64,000 nucleotides of DNA. Origin: Megamerina dolium. Its lineage: Eukaryota > Arthropoda > Insecta > Diptera > Megamerinidae. The stretch spans positions 26,993,253 through 27,057,252 of the forward strand of contig OY978525.1 of assembly GCA_963854835.1 (NCBI GenBank), in the 5' to 3' direction. The translations under genes were made by a program, and so were the position numbers. Within the stretch, counting starts at the first letter, position 1, and each line of letters starts with the position of its first letter. Below are positions 11,375 through 22,262 of the stretch, one piece after another. The notes under the pieces were generated by a model, which saw only the letters and a list, made by a program, of their open reading frames with translations, ran no database searches and was not told the origin of the DNA.

Positions 11375-13723
11375 GTTTTATATTTTTGACTCTATCAAGA
11401 CTGTAGTAATGGTGTCAATAGTTTTCAGTCCTTCTTTTTTTAAGATAGGAAATATTTCACTTCAATTTTTTTGGTCAAACAAATTATTTATAATTTCATT
11501 GCATTTTTTCGGAATGAGTAAATAGCTTCTCAATATTCTCCGTTCGATTGTCTATCGAAAATTTCTATGGAGCTTCTCTTTCGTGCAAATTTCATATGCT
11601 ATAATTCCTCTTGAAGTCAATAACTGAATGTTATTCTGTTGCTCCTTATACCAATTTCATGCCCAATATCAGAAGACTACATTTTGTTTTTCACTAAGAA
11701 AATTTAATAAACTTTAATATACATTTGTAGTTCGTCCATTAAAAGCGTTTACGTTTAAAGCCATCATAAAGAAAATGCCAATTTTATTTGCGGAAGTTAT
11801 CACCGAAAGAAAGAATATTTTTCTGTTTGGTGAAATATACATATTCATATGATAAGGAAAAAAGAAAAAAAAAAAAAAAAACAACCAAATAAAAACCACA
11901 ATGGATATAAAATTTGACCAAATATTGTACGTACCTCGCTTCCCTAATGCCGCTACTACTCGTATATGTTTATGAACGTATTTATATAAAAGAGTGTATC
12001 TCTTTTAACCCACTTTGTCATATTGTAAATCCTTCATTGTTACGAGCATATAGTATTTTATATCACTATTTGCCTACAATAACATTTTTTTATTATTTGT
12101 TTTGTGCAAAAAAAAAAAAAAGAGAAAAAAAGGGGGAAAAGCAAAAAACGAAAAGAAAGTAAAATCTCAAAATATAAAGAAGGAAAGTATTAAAAGCAAT
12201 AGAAAACGTTTTACGTTTATTTCCTTGTTGTGATTGTTGTTGTTGTTATTATTATTGGTGAAGAATATTGACCAACCCAAATTGATTCGAAAGGAGGACA
12301 TTCGCTTGATTCACTTATATTTGGATTTCTTTTTTTTTTTGTTGCTTTTTTTATATTATTATTATTATTATTACATTTTACGAGTATTTCTTTGCCCGAT
12401 GGATTTTATATCCTCCAAAGGACAATGATAATGATGACAATGATGACAATATAAAGAAAGTAAAAAGGGGAAAAAAAATCACAAACATACAATGAGCATA
12501 ATCAATAAGTATGAAGAGAGAAAAAAAAATTGATATATGTACATTAGATCTGTGGAAAATTTTGGAATATAATTACTGAAGTCTGCTGAAGGATTTCTAG
12601 GAATTTTTGAAATCAAAGCTTAGAACAAATAAAACCATTAAATTGCTATACCAAAAGTAATTGATTCGACCGTCAATAGAATTAAATTGAAAGCCACCCG
12701 CAGTTCCTACTATGAATTAGGACGTAAAAAAAAATCAAAATATTTAGTACAATATTTTGCACACGTAATATGATAATTCCATATAATTTTTTGGATAGGT
12801 CTAACGTAAACGCATATATGTAAAAATATATTTTATTGGAATTTTTATGCGGTTGCCTTGAAAATAAAATATCCATCTATCACACACATATATACACAAA
12901 CGCACGCAAATCGCCCATATAAAAAAAAAACAAAACTTAGGACATCCTTTAAAACAGTTGGACATTTATCACATGCTTCGTTTACTACAAATACTAAGTA
13001 TGTAGTATATTTCATAAATATACAATATTTACTATCTACTTATTAAATATTACTATGATGAGTGGGTGAAATAATATTCTATATGTTATCCAATAATAAT
13101 AATATATATTCGAGTGCTTGTACATTCAAATAATACAATATTATTGCTGCCCACATGCATATATCGTATATTATGACCACAATGTAGCAAATATATTTTG
13201 TATAGAAATATACATATAAGATAGGTGGTTCTGAATGCAAAAACATATGAATAAATATAAATAAATATTATTATACTTCAAGTTGATGCAATAAAAATAT
13301 ATTATTGTTGCTTCAAGACTGAGGGCAATAGAGTTGGCTTGGACAGCATTCAGTATACTTGTATATTTATACAATATTATTTATGTATGTATTCAAATTT
13401 TTCGCAGACAATCATTTTAAGCATATATGAAAATATTATCCATTAGTACATCCTTTCATTTTTTTTTTGTGCTTATGAGTTCTTGAATTTGCATCACATT
13501 TTCTTCAGATCTATGCTCATTTTTTAAAGTGTCTTGCATTTTATTAGAAATCAATGGAAAATGTACGTTTATCTTTAAGAAAAATGAAGTAGATCAAGTA
13601 AAGGAAAAACAGCAATGAATAGACAATTAAATAATTCTAATAATATTTTTGTAAATTGTTAAGCAATAGAGTTAAAAGCAACATCTTTATATTTTAAATT
13701 TCAGTCTGAATTTTTTTTATAAA
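11375..13723. other. AT-rich non-coding DNA with simple repeats
   Basis: No recognisable gene. There are A-runs at about 11867-11882 and 12110-12125, a (TTG/TTA) tract near 12229-12256, a TTATTATTA tract near 12352-12374 and a degenerate GACAATGAT run near 12420-12450. The open frames are low-complexity. Confidence 0.5.
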
Positions 13724-13747
13724 AAAAATAAATAAATATGTGGCACT

Positions 13748-14625
13748 TCACGCTGGGCTCAACCAGGGTACGGGCACTCAAAGATCCTGGGAGAGTGCAC
13801 TACAATTCCGAATGCCATCGACTATAACATTCCCATACCATGCTTTGACAATTGATTCTCAACTCATATACCCTCAAGGGAGGAAACTGGTGTTCAATTT
13901 TGCATTGTTTTTCAATCAGATATTATGACTATAAAGGAGACGGCAACGTGTCTTTGCTGTAATACAATATTTTTCAAGGTTATGTATATCTACAACGATA
14001 GTCAAGCCGCCATTAAATCTTTCGCAGGAACGTTGACGAGATGGGTACTGGGGCGTAGGGATATTCCAGAGAACTGTGAGGCAGATGAATTGGCGAGATC
14101 GGGCACTAGGTTGACAGAAATCTATCTATCTCATCAAGCAGGAATTCCGCTGGCACCATGCAAGCTTCTTGTTACACAACATTACCTCAATATAGCCAAC
14201 AGAAGATGGCGGGATGAGAGCTCTTGTGATACTATTATGAAAGTCTGGCCAACTCTTGACAATAGAAGAACGCGTTCGTAGGAAAACTATCATTACCGTA
14301 CTGTTGCTGTACTCATGGGCCACTGGCTTGTGGGTAGGCATGATACCAGGCTTGGTTTACCGGCCAGCAATTTTTGTAGTAGCTGCCAGGACAAGGAAGA
14401 AGAGGAAACTGTTTATCACTTCCTCGGAACGCAGAAGGCGCACGCTATTGGGGAGTGCCTTTTTTACAGATACCACTGAACTCTATTTATTAGGAAATCC
14501 TAATGGTTCCGTTTAACAAAGGCAGCAGTATAAAAAGCATTATTGATGCACGGTAACACTATGGGCCAATTTTTTGCCTAAGAGCGGCCCCCTTTGGGGG
14601 GCGGCCGCATAACCTAACCAGTAGT
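13748..14625 (+). mobile_element. 5'-truncated LINE (LOA/R1-like) with RNase H domain and 3' end
   Basis: The coding remains are an RNase H domain with frameshifts, followed by a cysteine-rich tail region. The 3' end is GC-rich (CCCCTTTGGGGGGCGGCCGC) and closes with ATAACCTAACC near 14619, a terminal motif repeated in SINE subfamily B at 60.3 kb. Just upstream, 13724-13747 (AAATAAATATGTGGCACTT) matches the reverse complement of a SINE subfamily A tail, so the LINE may have landed in or beside a SINE. RNase H after RT is typical of the I, LOA and R1 groups, not of jockey. Clade assignment is tentative. Confidence 0.65.
13925..14281 (+). pseudogene. LINE RNase H domain fragment
   Basis: The frame contains VMYIYNDSQAAIKSF, matching the RNase H YSDSQAAI-K box with Asp, then GRRDIPENCEADELARSGT, the GH-GI-GNE-AD-LA box in altered form (usual H read as R). 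RRWRDESSCD and WPTLDNRRTRS follow, as in insect LINE RNase H tails. The adjoining frame from 14256 continues the zinc-knuckle-like SCQDKEEEE region out of frame. Frameshifts indicate a dead copy. Confidence 0.7.
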
Positions 14626-14929
14626 ATTTAATGGTTTAACTAATGAGGTAAAGGATAAAGGCCCACAATTATAGTCATTTATTAAGATCATATTAAAGTT
14701 AAGTCGATTTTTTTTATGTATTTCCCCATAAAAAATCTGCCGAAAACCCGATTTCAACTTTAAGATGATGCTGGACTATAACAACGGATATAAATATTTT
14801 TAGTTATAAATACTATTTTCGCGACAATAGTATGACTAGTTTTCTTAGTGTTTAGTTAACCATTGGTTAAGCTCTGAAATACCATATGAAAATCATTACC
14901 TGATGACTGTAAACTAGAACCTAAATGTA
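14626..14929. other. Non-coding spacer
   Basis: I see no feature here. Confidence 0.4.
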
Positions 14930-15480
14930 GGTTGGTTCAAAGACAACTTTACTTTTAAAAATGAAATAAAATGAACAAAAATCTATATTTTCAATGCAAT
15001 ATGGACGCATTAGATATAGCAAATATTCTCATTATTTAAAGAACATATGAATGTATAGGCTTGCTTCGTAATACTGCATCCTATCAACCCAATCTTACGA
15101 AATATTTGTAATGGTTGCTGGCACATTCTCACGGATGGATCCTATGATATTCGCAATAAGGGTCAGAAAAGTTTTTGGATTGTCCATATAATGTTCAACT
15201 CATATGATAACCTACTAAAAATAGTCTAACAGTACCCAATCGAAGTTACAAGGCGGTCAATTGATATTTTCAAGATGGATCATAACATGTTTATCAAACT
15301 TAATGCTTCAAACATCGATTGTTTGACGAGCCGTATGGCGTGGAACGTGATTTTGCTGAATTCCAAAATGATCTAAGTGTACGTTTTCTTTTCAGCACAC
15401 AAAAGGTCGATAATTATCGTAAAGTGGAAATGGATATTACTGGACTGTCACATTTTTGTGGGTACGTTTGCAGAGATATG
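14930..15480 (-). pseudogene. Decayed rosa-type mariner transposase relic
   Basis: On the minus strand, around 15310-15375, the reading IQQN then HTARQTIDV matches the second catalytic region (FQQDGATCHTARQTIDL) of DD41D mariners. Further along, FLVGYHMS then TLYGQ matches FLWGYVKS-VY. Several stops and a changed second Asp (QQN) show it is dead. Ends are not defined; roughly the C-terminal half is detectable. Confidence 0.5.
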
Positions 15481-16290
15481 CTGTTAACTGATAGTTAATA
15501 TTTCGGACGGAGCAAGAAGTGCCAGTGTCAAAATAACTTTGATTCAGCATGAAAACACAAGATGGACCACCTATGGGTGGTTGTGACCTTCAAAGTGTTA
15601 GTCTGCATAATGTGTTAAAATTCCACATTAGGTGTGCAACGATTTCCAGCCTATCCTTGCCTGTGCAGTTCCTATAATTGTCGTGTGCGAGATGTCAGCT
15701 CAAAGTCATTGTAACACTAGGAGCCACTCCTCCTGACTCTGGTTCTATGTTCTGTCTTGTATATAGTTCTGCTCTATCGTTTAAGGATGAGCGGCAGTAA
15801 ATGGTGGACTTCAGTTTCAAGAGCAAAATATACAGTGCAGTGTAGAAAGATAGGCAAAATGCTATATTGAGCGAACAAGTTTTCGAATGCAGTCCTCCGT
15901 CCCTCATCTTCCCATACAGCTTTGAACCGTCTGACGAAACGCTCGTGCAAGTCGGTAGGAAATATTTTCCAATTGACATAGTCCATGGTTGATTTCTGTT
16001 AGCAACTGATTAAAGCTATTTGCATAGACAAAGTCCTAAATTTGAGTTGGCCGTACTTTACTATTTGTTGCTCTATCTAATACCATAGAAGATAGGATTT
16101 CTCTGCGAATTATTGCTGCACGATACTATTTAATATACTATTAATTGGGTTATTGGAAAAAAAACATAAATATTGAAATTGAACATAAAAAAATCGAATA
16201 AATAAACAATTTAATTAGAATGACATATATTATTGGCATATATTATATTCTCATAATCATTTTTTAATCATTTATTATACTATTATATAT
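15481..16290. other. Spacer containing an unrecognised minus-strand ORF
   Basis: The minus strand holds a 70-codon frame at 15774-15986 (MDYVNWKIFPTDLHERFVRR at its start) with less biased composition than the AT-rich background. I do not recognise it, and it has no detectable partner exons. It may be part of an old transposon adjoining the rosa relic. Confidence 0.3.
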
Positions 16291-17621
16291 AAAAAAAATC
16301 TCCTTACAGTCGGCTGGGGCCGACCAAATTATACCCTGCATATGTAGAGGTATATATAAAAAGTCCATCCTTTTCTTCCACTACTTTGTATAGGACCTAC
16401 ATTAAGAAGCAGGCGTACCTCACCAATTTTGGAGGATCAATTTCTGCTTATAATACTAAACTACCTAGGTTGCAATGGGTTGACCTAGGCGTATTATTTA
16501 GTAAGTTATGGGTGTTTTAATGTTTAAGATAAATCCGAGACTTTGTACGGAAGCTATATAAAAAGTGGGAGTGACGTATCTCTTTCTTGTATATCTAATT
16601 AATTTTTCAATATCAATCCACACCTTAAATTTGGTTGTCCTACGCTAAATGGTTTGTAAGTTATGGAGCTTAAAAGTTTTAGTTTAATTCCCTCGACCTT
16701 GTATGGGAGACCTATGAAGGAGTGGGCGTGGCACACTGATTTTCTGCTAGATTTTTGCCGACTACGATATTAATTTAAGTGTCAATTATGGTTATTCTAG
16801 ACAGAAGATTGCCGAAGTTACAGGTGTTTCAATTTAAAATTTGTATGGGGGCTACAATAAACAGTGGGCGTGGTGCTCCCATTTTCTGTGAGCTTAGTTG
16901 CTCGTACAATACTAATCCACATCTTAAATCTCGTTATTCTACGCTGAATAGTTTGCAAGTTATAACCGGTAACATTTTTTTTAATTTCCGCAACTTTGTA
17001 TGGGAGACCCAAAAAGGAGTGGGCGTGGCACACTGATTTTCTGCCATATTATTTCCGACTACCATATTAATCTAAGTGTCAATTATGGTTATTCTGGACA
17101 GAAGATTGTAGAAGTTACAGCTGTTTCAATTAAAAAGAAGTACAGACACTTTGTATGACAGCTACGCCAAAAAGTAGGCGTGGCTCAACCACTTTTGGTG
17201 AGGTTATATAGTAGTATAATATAAGTCTATGTGCCAAATATTGTTGTCCCAAGTGGTATATTATGTGAGTTATAGCAAGTTAAAGATTTTGAAAATTTCG
17301 AGGTTAGTCGCTTTGAATGCTTGGTGTGGGCGTGGTTATTGACCGATCATGCCCAATATCAATCCCCTCCGTACTCTTGGATCATAGATTACTTATGCCA
17401 AATTTCATCGAAATAGCTCAATATTTACTCAAGTTATCGTGCGAACCAACCAGGTGACAGACAGACGGACGGACGGACGGACATCGTTAAATCGAAAATT
17501 TAATCGACGCTGATCACGAATATATATCCATGTCTATATCTCCGGAGATTCCTTCAAGTGGACACAAACATCTGACCGAAATGAATATACCATGCATATT
17601 GCATTATGCAGGGTATAAAAA
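16291..17621 (-). repeat. GTCY repeat (about 1.3 kb), copy R2, near-complete, reversed
   Basis: R2 is the reverse orientation of R1 and R3. From the left it carries AAAAAAAATCTCCTTACA, a 6-bp hairpin GTCGGC-TGGG-GCCGAC at 16309-16324, ACCAAATTATACCCTGCATA, the CACGCCCAC/CTCCCATACAAAG modules in reverse complement, a GGACGGACGGACGG tract at about 17466-17481, and GCATTATGCAGGGTATAAAA at the far end. Sequence similarity to R3 stops just outside these landmarks on both sides, giving a good estimate of the ends. Short open frames inside it are incidental. Confidence 0.85.
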
Positions 17622-19059
17622 TGGTTCAAAGTACATTGAAATGGGCATATTAAATAATAAATTTGATATAAAATATGTATTACTTGATTTATAAATATTC
17701 ATTATTCAGTTTGGTAAAATTTGATAAAATTATTACTATGATTATTATGTAATAAATTCTCAATCGCAAGTTATTATTATGCTTAACATGAGATGTGGTA
17801 GAATAAGTCTAGAAAAAATATATAAATAAACAAAAGAATTGCATTTACATCGTATTTTGTATGTTCAAAGTTCAAAAGGATAGTACGAATACTATTTATA
17901 AAATTGCACATACATAGATATCAAACTCGATATTTGTAACTTTAGAAATACGAGCATAATATACTATTGTATATGCAGTGCTTGACTGCGTTGTAGGGTA
18001 TGTATTGATATTAGGATGGGCCTAATTTTTTACTGAAATGGCTATACCAAAAGCGTAATATTCAAAAAGTCTGCATACTTAGAATTACCACTGACTAATT
18101 ATTTCAAGTAAAATCCATTTTATTATAATAGATTATTAATAGATAAGATTGATTGGTTTGTTTTTAATAAATGAATAATAATAATAAAGTAAAATAAATT
18201 AATAATTGAGTAATATATATTCAAAATTGAAATAAATATCCTAATCATACGATTAATATAGGAAATGCCTAAAAGTATGTTAGAAACTTATAAAATATAT
18301 TATTTTGATAATTTTAGTTTATTTTTAACAAAAATGAGTAATCAATTCGGTCTATATTATTATTTATTTCAGCGTAATTGCTTGAATGATTTCTCCTGAT
18401 ATTAATAATTTCTTTTGGATTTTAATAAAAATGTTTTTAATAAAATAAAGTGAGGAAATTATCACCTGCGAATAAATAGGTTTTGTATGCATAGAAGGAC
18501 TTATAAGGCAACCGTCTTTGATTATTATTTAGTATTGGTCCAGGATATTTCCCTTCTGTACCACGACTATTTCTCATTAGAGTAGCTCCTGCACTGACTA
18601 TATTTTTAGTAAATTCTTCAACACTTATACTCAATACTGAATATGATTATAAGTACACAGTTTCAGCTGTATTGATTTAGATTTTCGTGCCCAAAGTCTT
18701 AAAATATACAATTCAGGAATTCATTTTTATATCGAAACATACATTCAATAATATACTTTTGTATGTATCCTAATAGATGTATATATATTCGTGCACAAAT
18801 TGTGAAAAGACAAATTCGTGATACGTGATTTTCGATCGATTTTACCCATTTTCGAAACCATTCTGTTATTAGCGAAAATATCCTATATACCAATTTTCAG
18901 TTCAATCGCCCTTTAATTGCGGCAGTTATCTTGCGAGTTTACAGGCATATATGGCTTAGTCGACACAGATCATGATTCTGATAAATAACTCCCTTGATTG
19001 TAGAGCACAAAAATTATAAGGATCTTTAAGGATTGCTCTTTTTTAAAATGTTTTCATAA
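17622..19059. other. AT-rich non-coding DNA
   Basis: No recognisable gene or repeat family. Confidence 0.5.
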
Positions 19060-19061
19060 TA

Positions 19062-19842
19062 CAAGGTGATTTATTAAGAGCATTCGGATTTAATTTAAAA
19101 AAAAAACACATAAAATTTAGAGAAATGTATGAAACCTTCATTTGAGTCGATGGAATGATTTATATAATTCAATGTTTACAGATGATTTCATGAAAATGTC
19201 GACCACGGCTGCGTCTCAAATGGTTCATACGCTGGGTCCAACTTTGACATACTCTCTCCAACATATCGGCAGGTATCTCTTGACATAGCCCCACAAAAAA
19301 ATAGTCCAAAGGTGTTAAATCGCACGACCGGATCCAAACGTAAAATAAACTGTTCACCGAACTCGCCTCTGGGCCATTGCTTTGCGTGCTGTGTGGCATG
19401 CGGCACCGTCTTGTTGAAAACACATGTCAGCCAAGTACAGGTCTTCCATTTTTGGCATTCACAGTAACGTTCTTACCTTCGTTGTCTTTGAAAAAGTACG
19501 GTTCAATGATGCCATCGGCCCATAATTCACCACAAATAGTGAATTTTTCTTCTGGCTGCCCTTCACACTAAATACGGCAATTTCACGTATCAATTCAAAC
19601 AGAAACGAGCTTCGTTGCTGAACACAATTTTCCGATAAAAAAGTGGATCTTTATCCAACTTAATGGAGCATTAATTTTGGTAATACAATTAAATAATATG
19701 CAAGCGTTGTTCGTTTGTAAATCGATTCATGGTTAAGTTATAAATCAAACTGAACATGTTTGACAATAACATGTTACACGAAAACAGCTGAGTTGCCAAA
19801 AACAGTGTTGGCAAAAAAGAAAGTTGCTAAAAAATTACTCTG
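19062..19842 (-). mobile_element. Rosa-type (DD41D) mariner, internally deleted
   Basis: The TA at 19060-19061 is followed by CAAGGTGATTTATTAAGAG. The right end, read inward on the minus strand, is CAGAGTAATTTTTTAGC next to TA at 19843-19844, giving imperfect inverted repeats. The minus strand starts MNRFTNEQRLHII at 19730 and jumps by deletion to DPLFYRKIVFSNEARF, where the first catalytic Asp is Asn. It keeps FQQDGAACHTAR with the second Asp and ends HLRRSRGRHFHEIICKH near 19169. The 781-bp length is well below the roughly 1.3 kb of intact relatives. Frames are broken and the copy is non-autonomous. Confidence 0.8.
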
Positions 19843-19844
19843 TA

Positions 19845-20422
19845 CACTGTGCGACAGTTATGTATTAAGACTGCCTCTAGAAAACACAATTAAAACACGA
19901 TATCTGCTCATTTTTCCGTATATTTATTCGAAATATTCTCCTCCTGATTCAATACACTTGTTACATCGATTTAATAGTGATTCAAACGCGTGTTCCAGGT
20001 CATTTTTCGGAATTGCCTCCAGTGCCCTCGTCGAAACCCGTTATATGGTCTGAATGTCATCAAAAAAGCATCCTTTCAACTTCAATTTCAGTTTTGGGAA
20101 CAAAAAGAAGTCGCACGGTGCCAAATAAGGTGAATACGGCGGGTGATTCAACACACAGACCTGATTCCGGGCCAAAAATTGACGAAAAATGAGTGCTGTG
20201 TGACTTTTTTCTTTCTTTGCTCCATGTTAAAATTTCGACATTAAACGAACACGAGTTTTGTAAAATGAATGTCAATAAACATTAAATGTCAACCAAATGC
20301 CATGAAATTTTGACAGTTAGTAGAGGAAGGTTGAAGCTTGAAAACGCATGTGCTCACACATAAATGGCGCCCTTGGTTGCTGAGGTATGGTTCAAGTCTT
20401 AATACATATTTGTCGCATCTTG
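19845..20422 (-). mobile_element. Mariner family M1, 578-bp deletion derivative (copy B)
   Basis: Inverted repeats CACTGTGCGACAGTTATG (left) and the complement of ...TTTGTCGCATCTTG (right) are flanked by TA at 19843-19844 and 20423-20424. On the minus strand it keeps the 5' UTR, the start MEQR, and then joins directly to the segment after the second catalytic region (NQVCVLNHPPYSPYLAPCD-like) and the C-terminus. All three catalytic regions cannot be present together, so it could only be mobilised in trans. Its left TA is also the right TA of the rosa element next to it. Confidence 0.85.
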
Positions 20423-20614
20423 TATATGTAGTTTTGACATAGCTAAATGAAGGAAAATTTTGCACTTTTTGAACCATACAACTCACAAAATATGTACAAA
20501 ATAACTTAAATCAAGAAATGTTAGATTTTTTACAACAATAAAAATAAATTATAAAAATTCAATTCCACCTATGTCTTCCATACAAAAAATTAGAACATTT
20601 TATATACTGTAGAT

Positions 20615-20967
20615 GGGTGCCGTAGCTCAGTGGTTAGTGTGTTGGTCTTCTAATCTGTAGGTCGTGGGTTCAATTCCCGGCTAAAGCAAAATTTAATATC
20701 GAACAGATTTTTTTTCTAACGTTACTCACTTGTCAACAAGCAATTGGCAATTCTTCCGGCAGTAACAATTTGCCATGGAAAAGCTTCTAAAAGAATTCTG
20801 TAACAAAACTCAAAAAAGTGATGTCGCAAGGTGTTCTGCCATTCGGAACCGGCTAAAATAAGTAGGTCCCTTCTAATACTGACCAAAATTTAACACACAC
20901 AATAGTAATGTAAGAGAAGCTCGACCAAAGAAACTTTCGCTTTAAGTGCCACATATTTATTATTTTT
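20615..20967 (+). mobile_element. tRNA-derived SINE, subfamily A, full length
   Basis: The head GGGTGCCGTAGCTCAGTGG carries a Pol III A box (TAGCTCAGTGGTTAG, 20622-20636) and GGTTCAATTCC is a B box near 20669. A family-specific body follows (AAGCAATTGGCAATTCTTCC, TTCGGAACCGGCTAAAATAA). The 3' end is TAAGTGCCACATATTTATT with a T-rich tail. The tail runs straight into the GTCY repeat R3 at 20968. The 74-nt head resembles a tRNA, possibly Lys-like by its anticodon-arm sequence, but does not fold well enough to be a functional tRNA. Confidence 0.88.
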
Positions 20968-22262
20968 ATACCCTGCATAATGCAATATGCATGGTATATT
21001 CATTTCGGTCAGATGTTTGTGTCCACTTGAAGGAATCTCCGGAGATATAGACATGGATATATATTCGTGATCAGCGTCGATTAAATTTTCGATTTAACGA
21101 TGTCCGTCCGTCCGTCCGTCCGTCCGTCCGTCCGTCCGTCTGTCTGTCACCTGGCTGGTTCGCACGATAACTTGAGTAAATATTGAGCTATTTCGATGAA
21201 ATTTGGCATCAGTAATTTATGATCCAAGGGTACGGAGGGGATTGATATTGGGCATGATCGGTCAATAACCACGCCCACACCAAGCATTCAAAGCGACTAA
21301 CCTCTAAATTTTCAAAATCTTTAACTTGCTATAACTCACAAAATATACCACTTGGGACAACAATATTTTGCACATAGAGTTATATTATACTACTATATAA
21401 CCTCGCCAAAAGTGGGTGAGCCATGCCTACTTTCTAGCGTAGCTCCCATACAAAGTGTCTGTACTTCTTTTAAATTGAAACAGCTGTAACTTCTACAATC
21501 TTCTGTCTAGAATAACCATAATTGACACTTAGATTAACACGGTAGTCGGCAAAAATCTGGCAGAAAATCAGTGTGCCACGCCCACTCCTTCATGGGTCTC
21601 CCATACAAAGTCGAGGGAATTAAACTAAAATTTTAAGCTCCATAGCTTACAAACCATTTAGCCTAGGACAACGAGATTTAAGGTATGGATTAGTATTGTA
21701 CGAGCAACTAGGCTCACAGAAAATGGGCGCACCACGCCCAGTGTTTATCGTAGCCCCCATACAAATTTTAAATTGAAACAGCTGTAACTTAGGCAATCTT
21801 ATGTCTACAATAACCATAATTGACACTTAAATTAATATCATAGTCGGAAATAATCTGGCGAAAAATCTGCGTACCACGCCCACTTCTTATTGGGGCTCCC
21901 ATACAAAGTTGAGGAAATTAAACAAAAATGTTAACCACCATAACTTAGAAACTATTCAACGAAGGATACCAAATTTAAGGTGTGGATTAACAATGAAAAA
22001 TTAATTGGATTTACTAGAAAGTGGTAAGCCACGCCCACTTTTTATATAGCTCCCATACTAAGCCTCGGAATTATCTTAAAATCCTTTTACTTCGTCAAAG
22101 TCAACCATATTTCGGGTGTAAATTAGTAGTATATGCAAAAATTGTTTCTCGAAAAATGGAAATAAAAGAAAAGTTGGATATTCGAGTAAACTTTTTATAT
22201 ACAAATCTACATATGCAGGGTATAGTTTGGTCGGCCCCAGCCGACTGTAAGGAGATTTTTTT
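20968..22262 (+). repeat. GTCY repeat (about 1.3 kb), copy R3, most complete
   Basis: It begins ATACCCTGCATAATGCAATA and contains a long (GTCC)n/(GTCT)n tract at 21103-21147. There are three or more related modules with CCACGCCCAC then CTCCCATACAAAG and TAACTTACAAAC-type links, and it ends CATATGCAGGGTATAGTTTG. The end also carries a hairpin GTCGGC-CCCA-GCCGAC at 22230-22245 and AAGGAGATTTTTTTT. The outer ATACCCTGCAT and ATGCAGGGTAT blocks are inverted relative to each other. No coding capacity. The 3' hairpin is Helitron-like but no clear CTRR end is seen, so class is unresolved. Confidence 0.88.

Noticed and set aside
20615..20690. Functional tRNA gene
   Set aside because: A and B boxes are good, but the acceptor and anticodon stems do not pair properly and the unit recurs with a common body and target duplications, so it is a SINE head.
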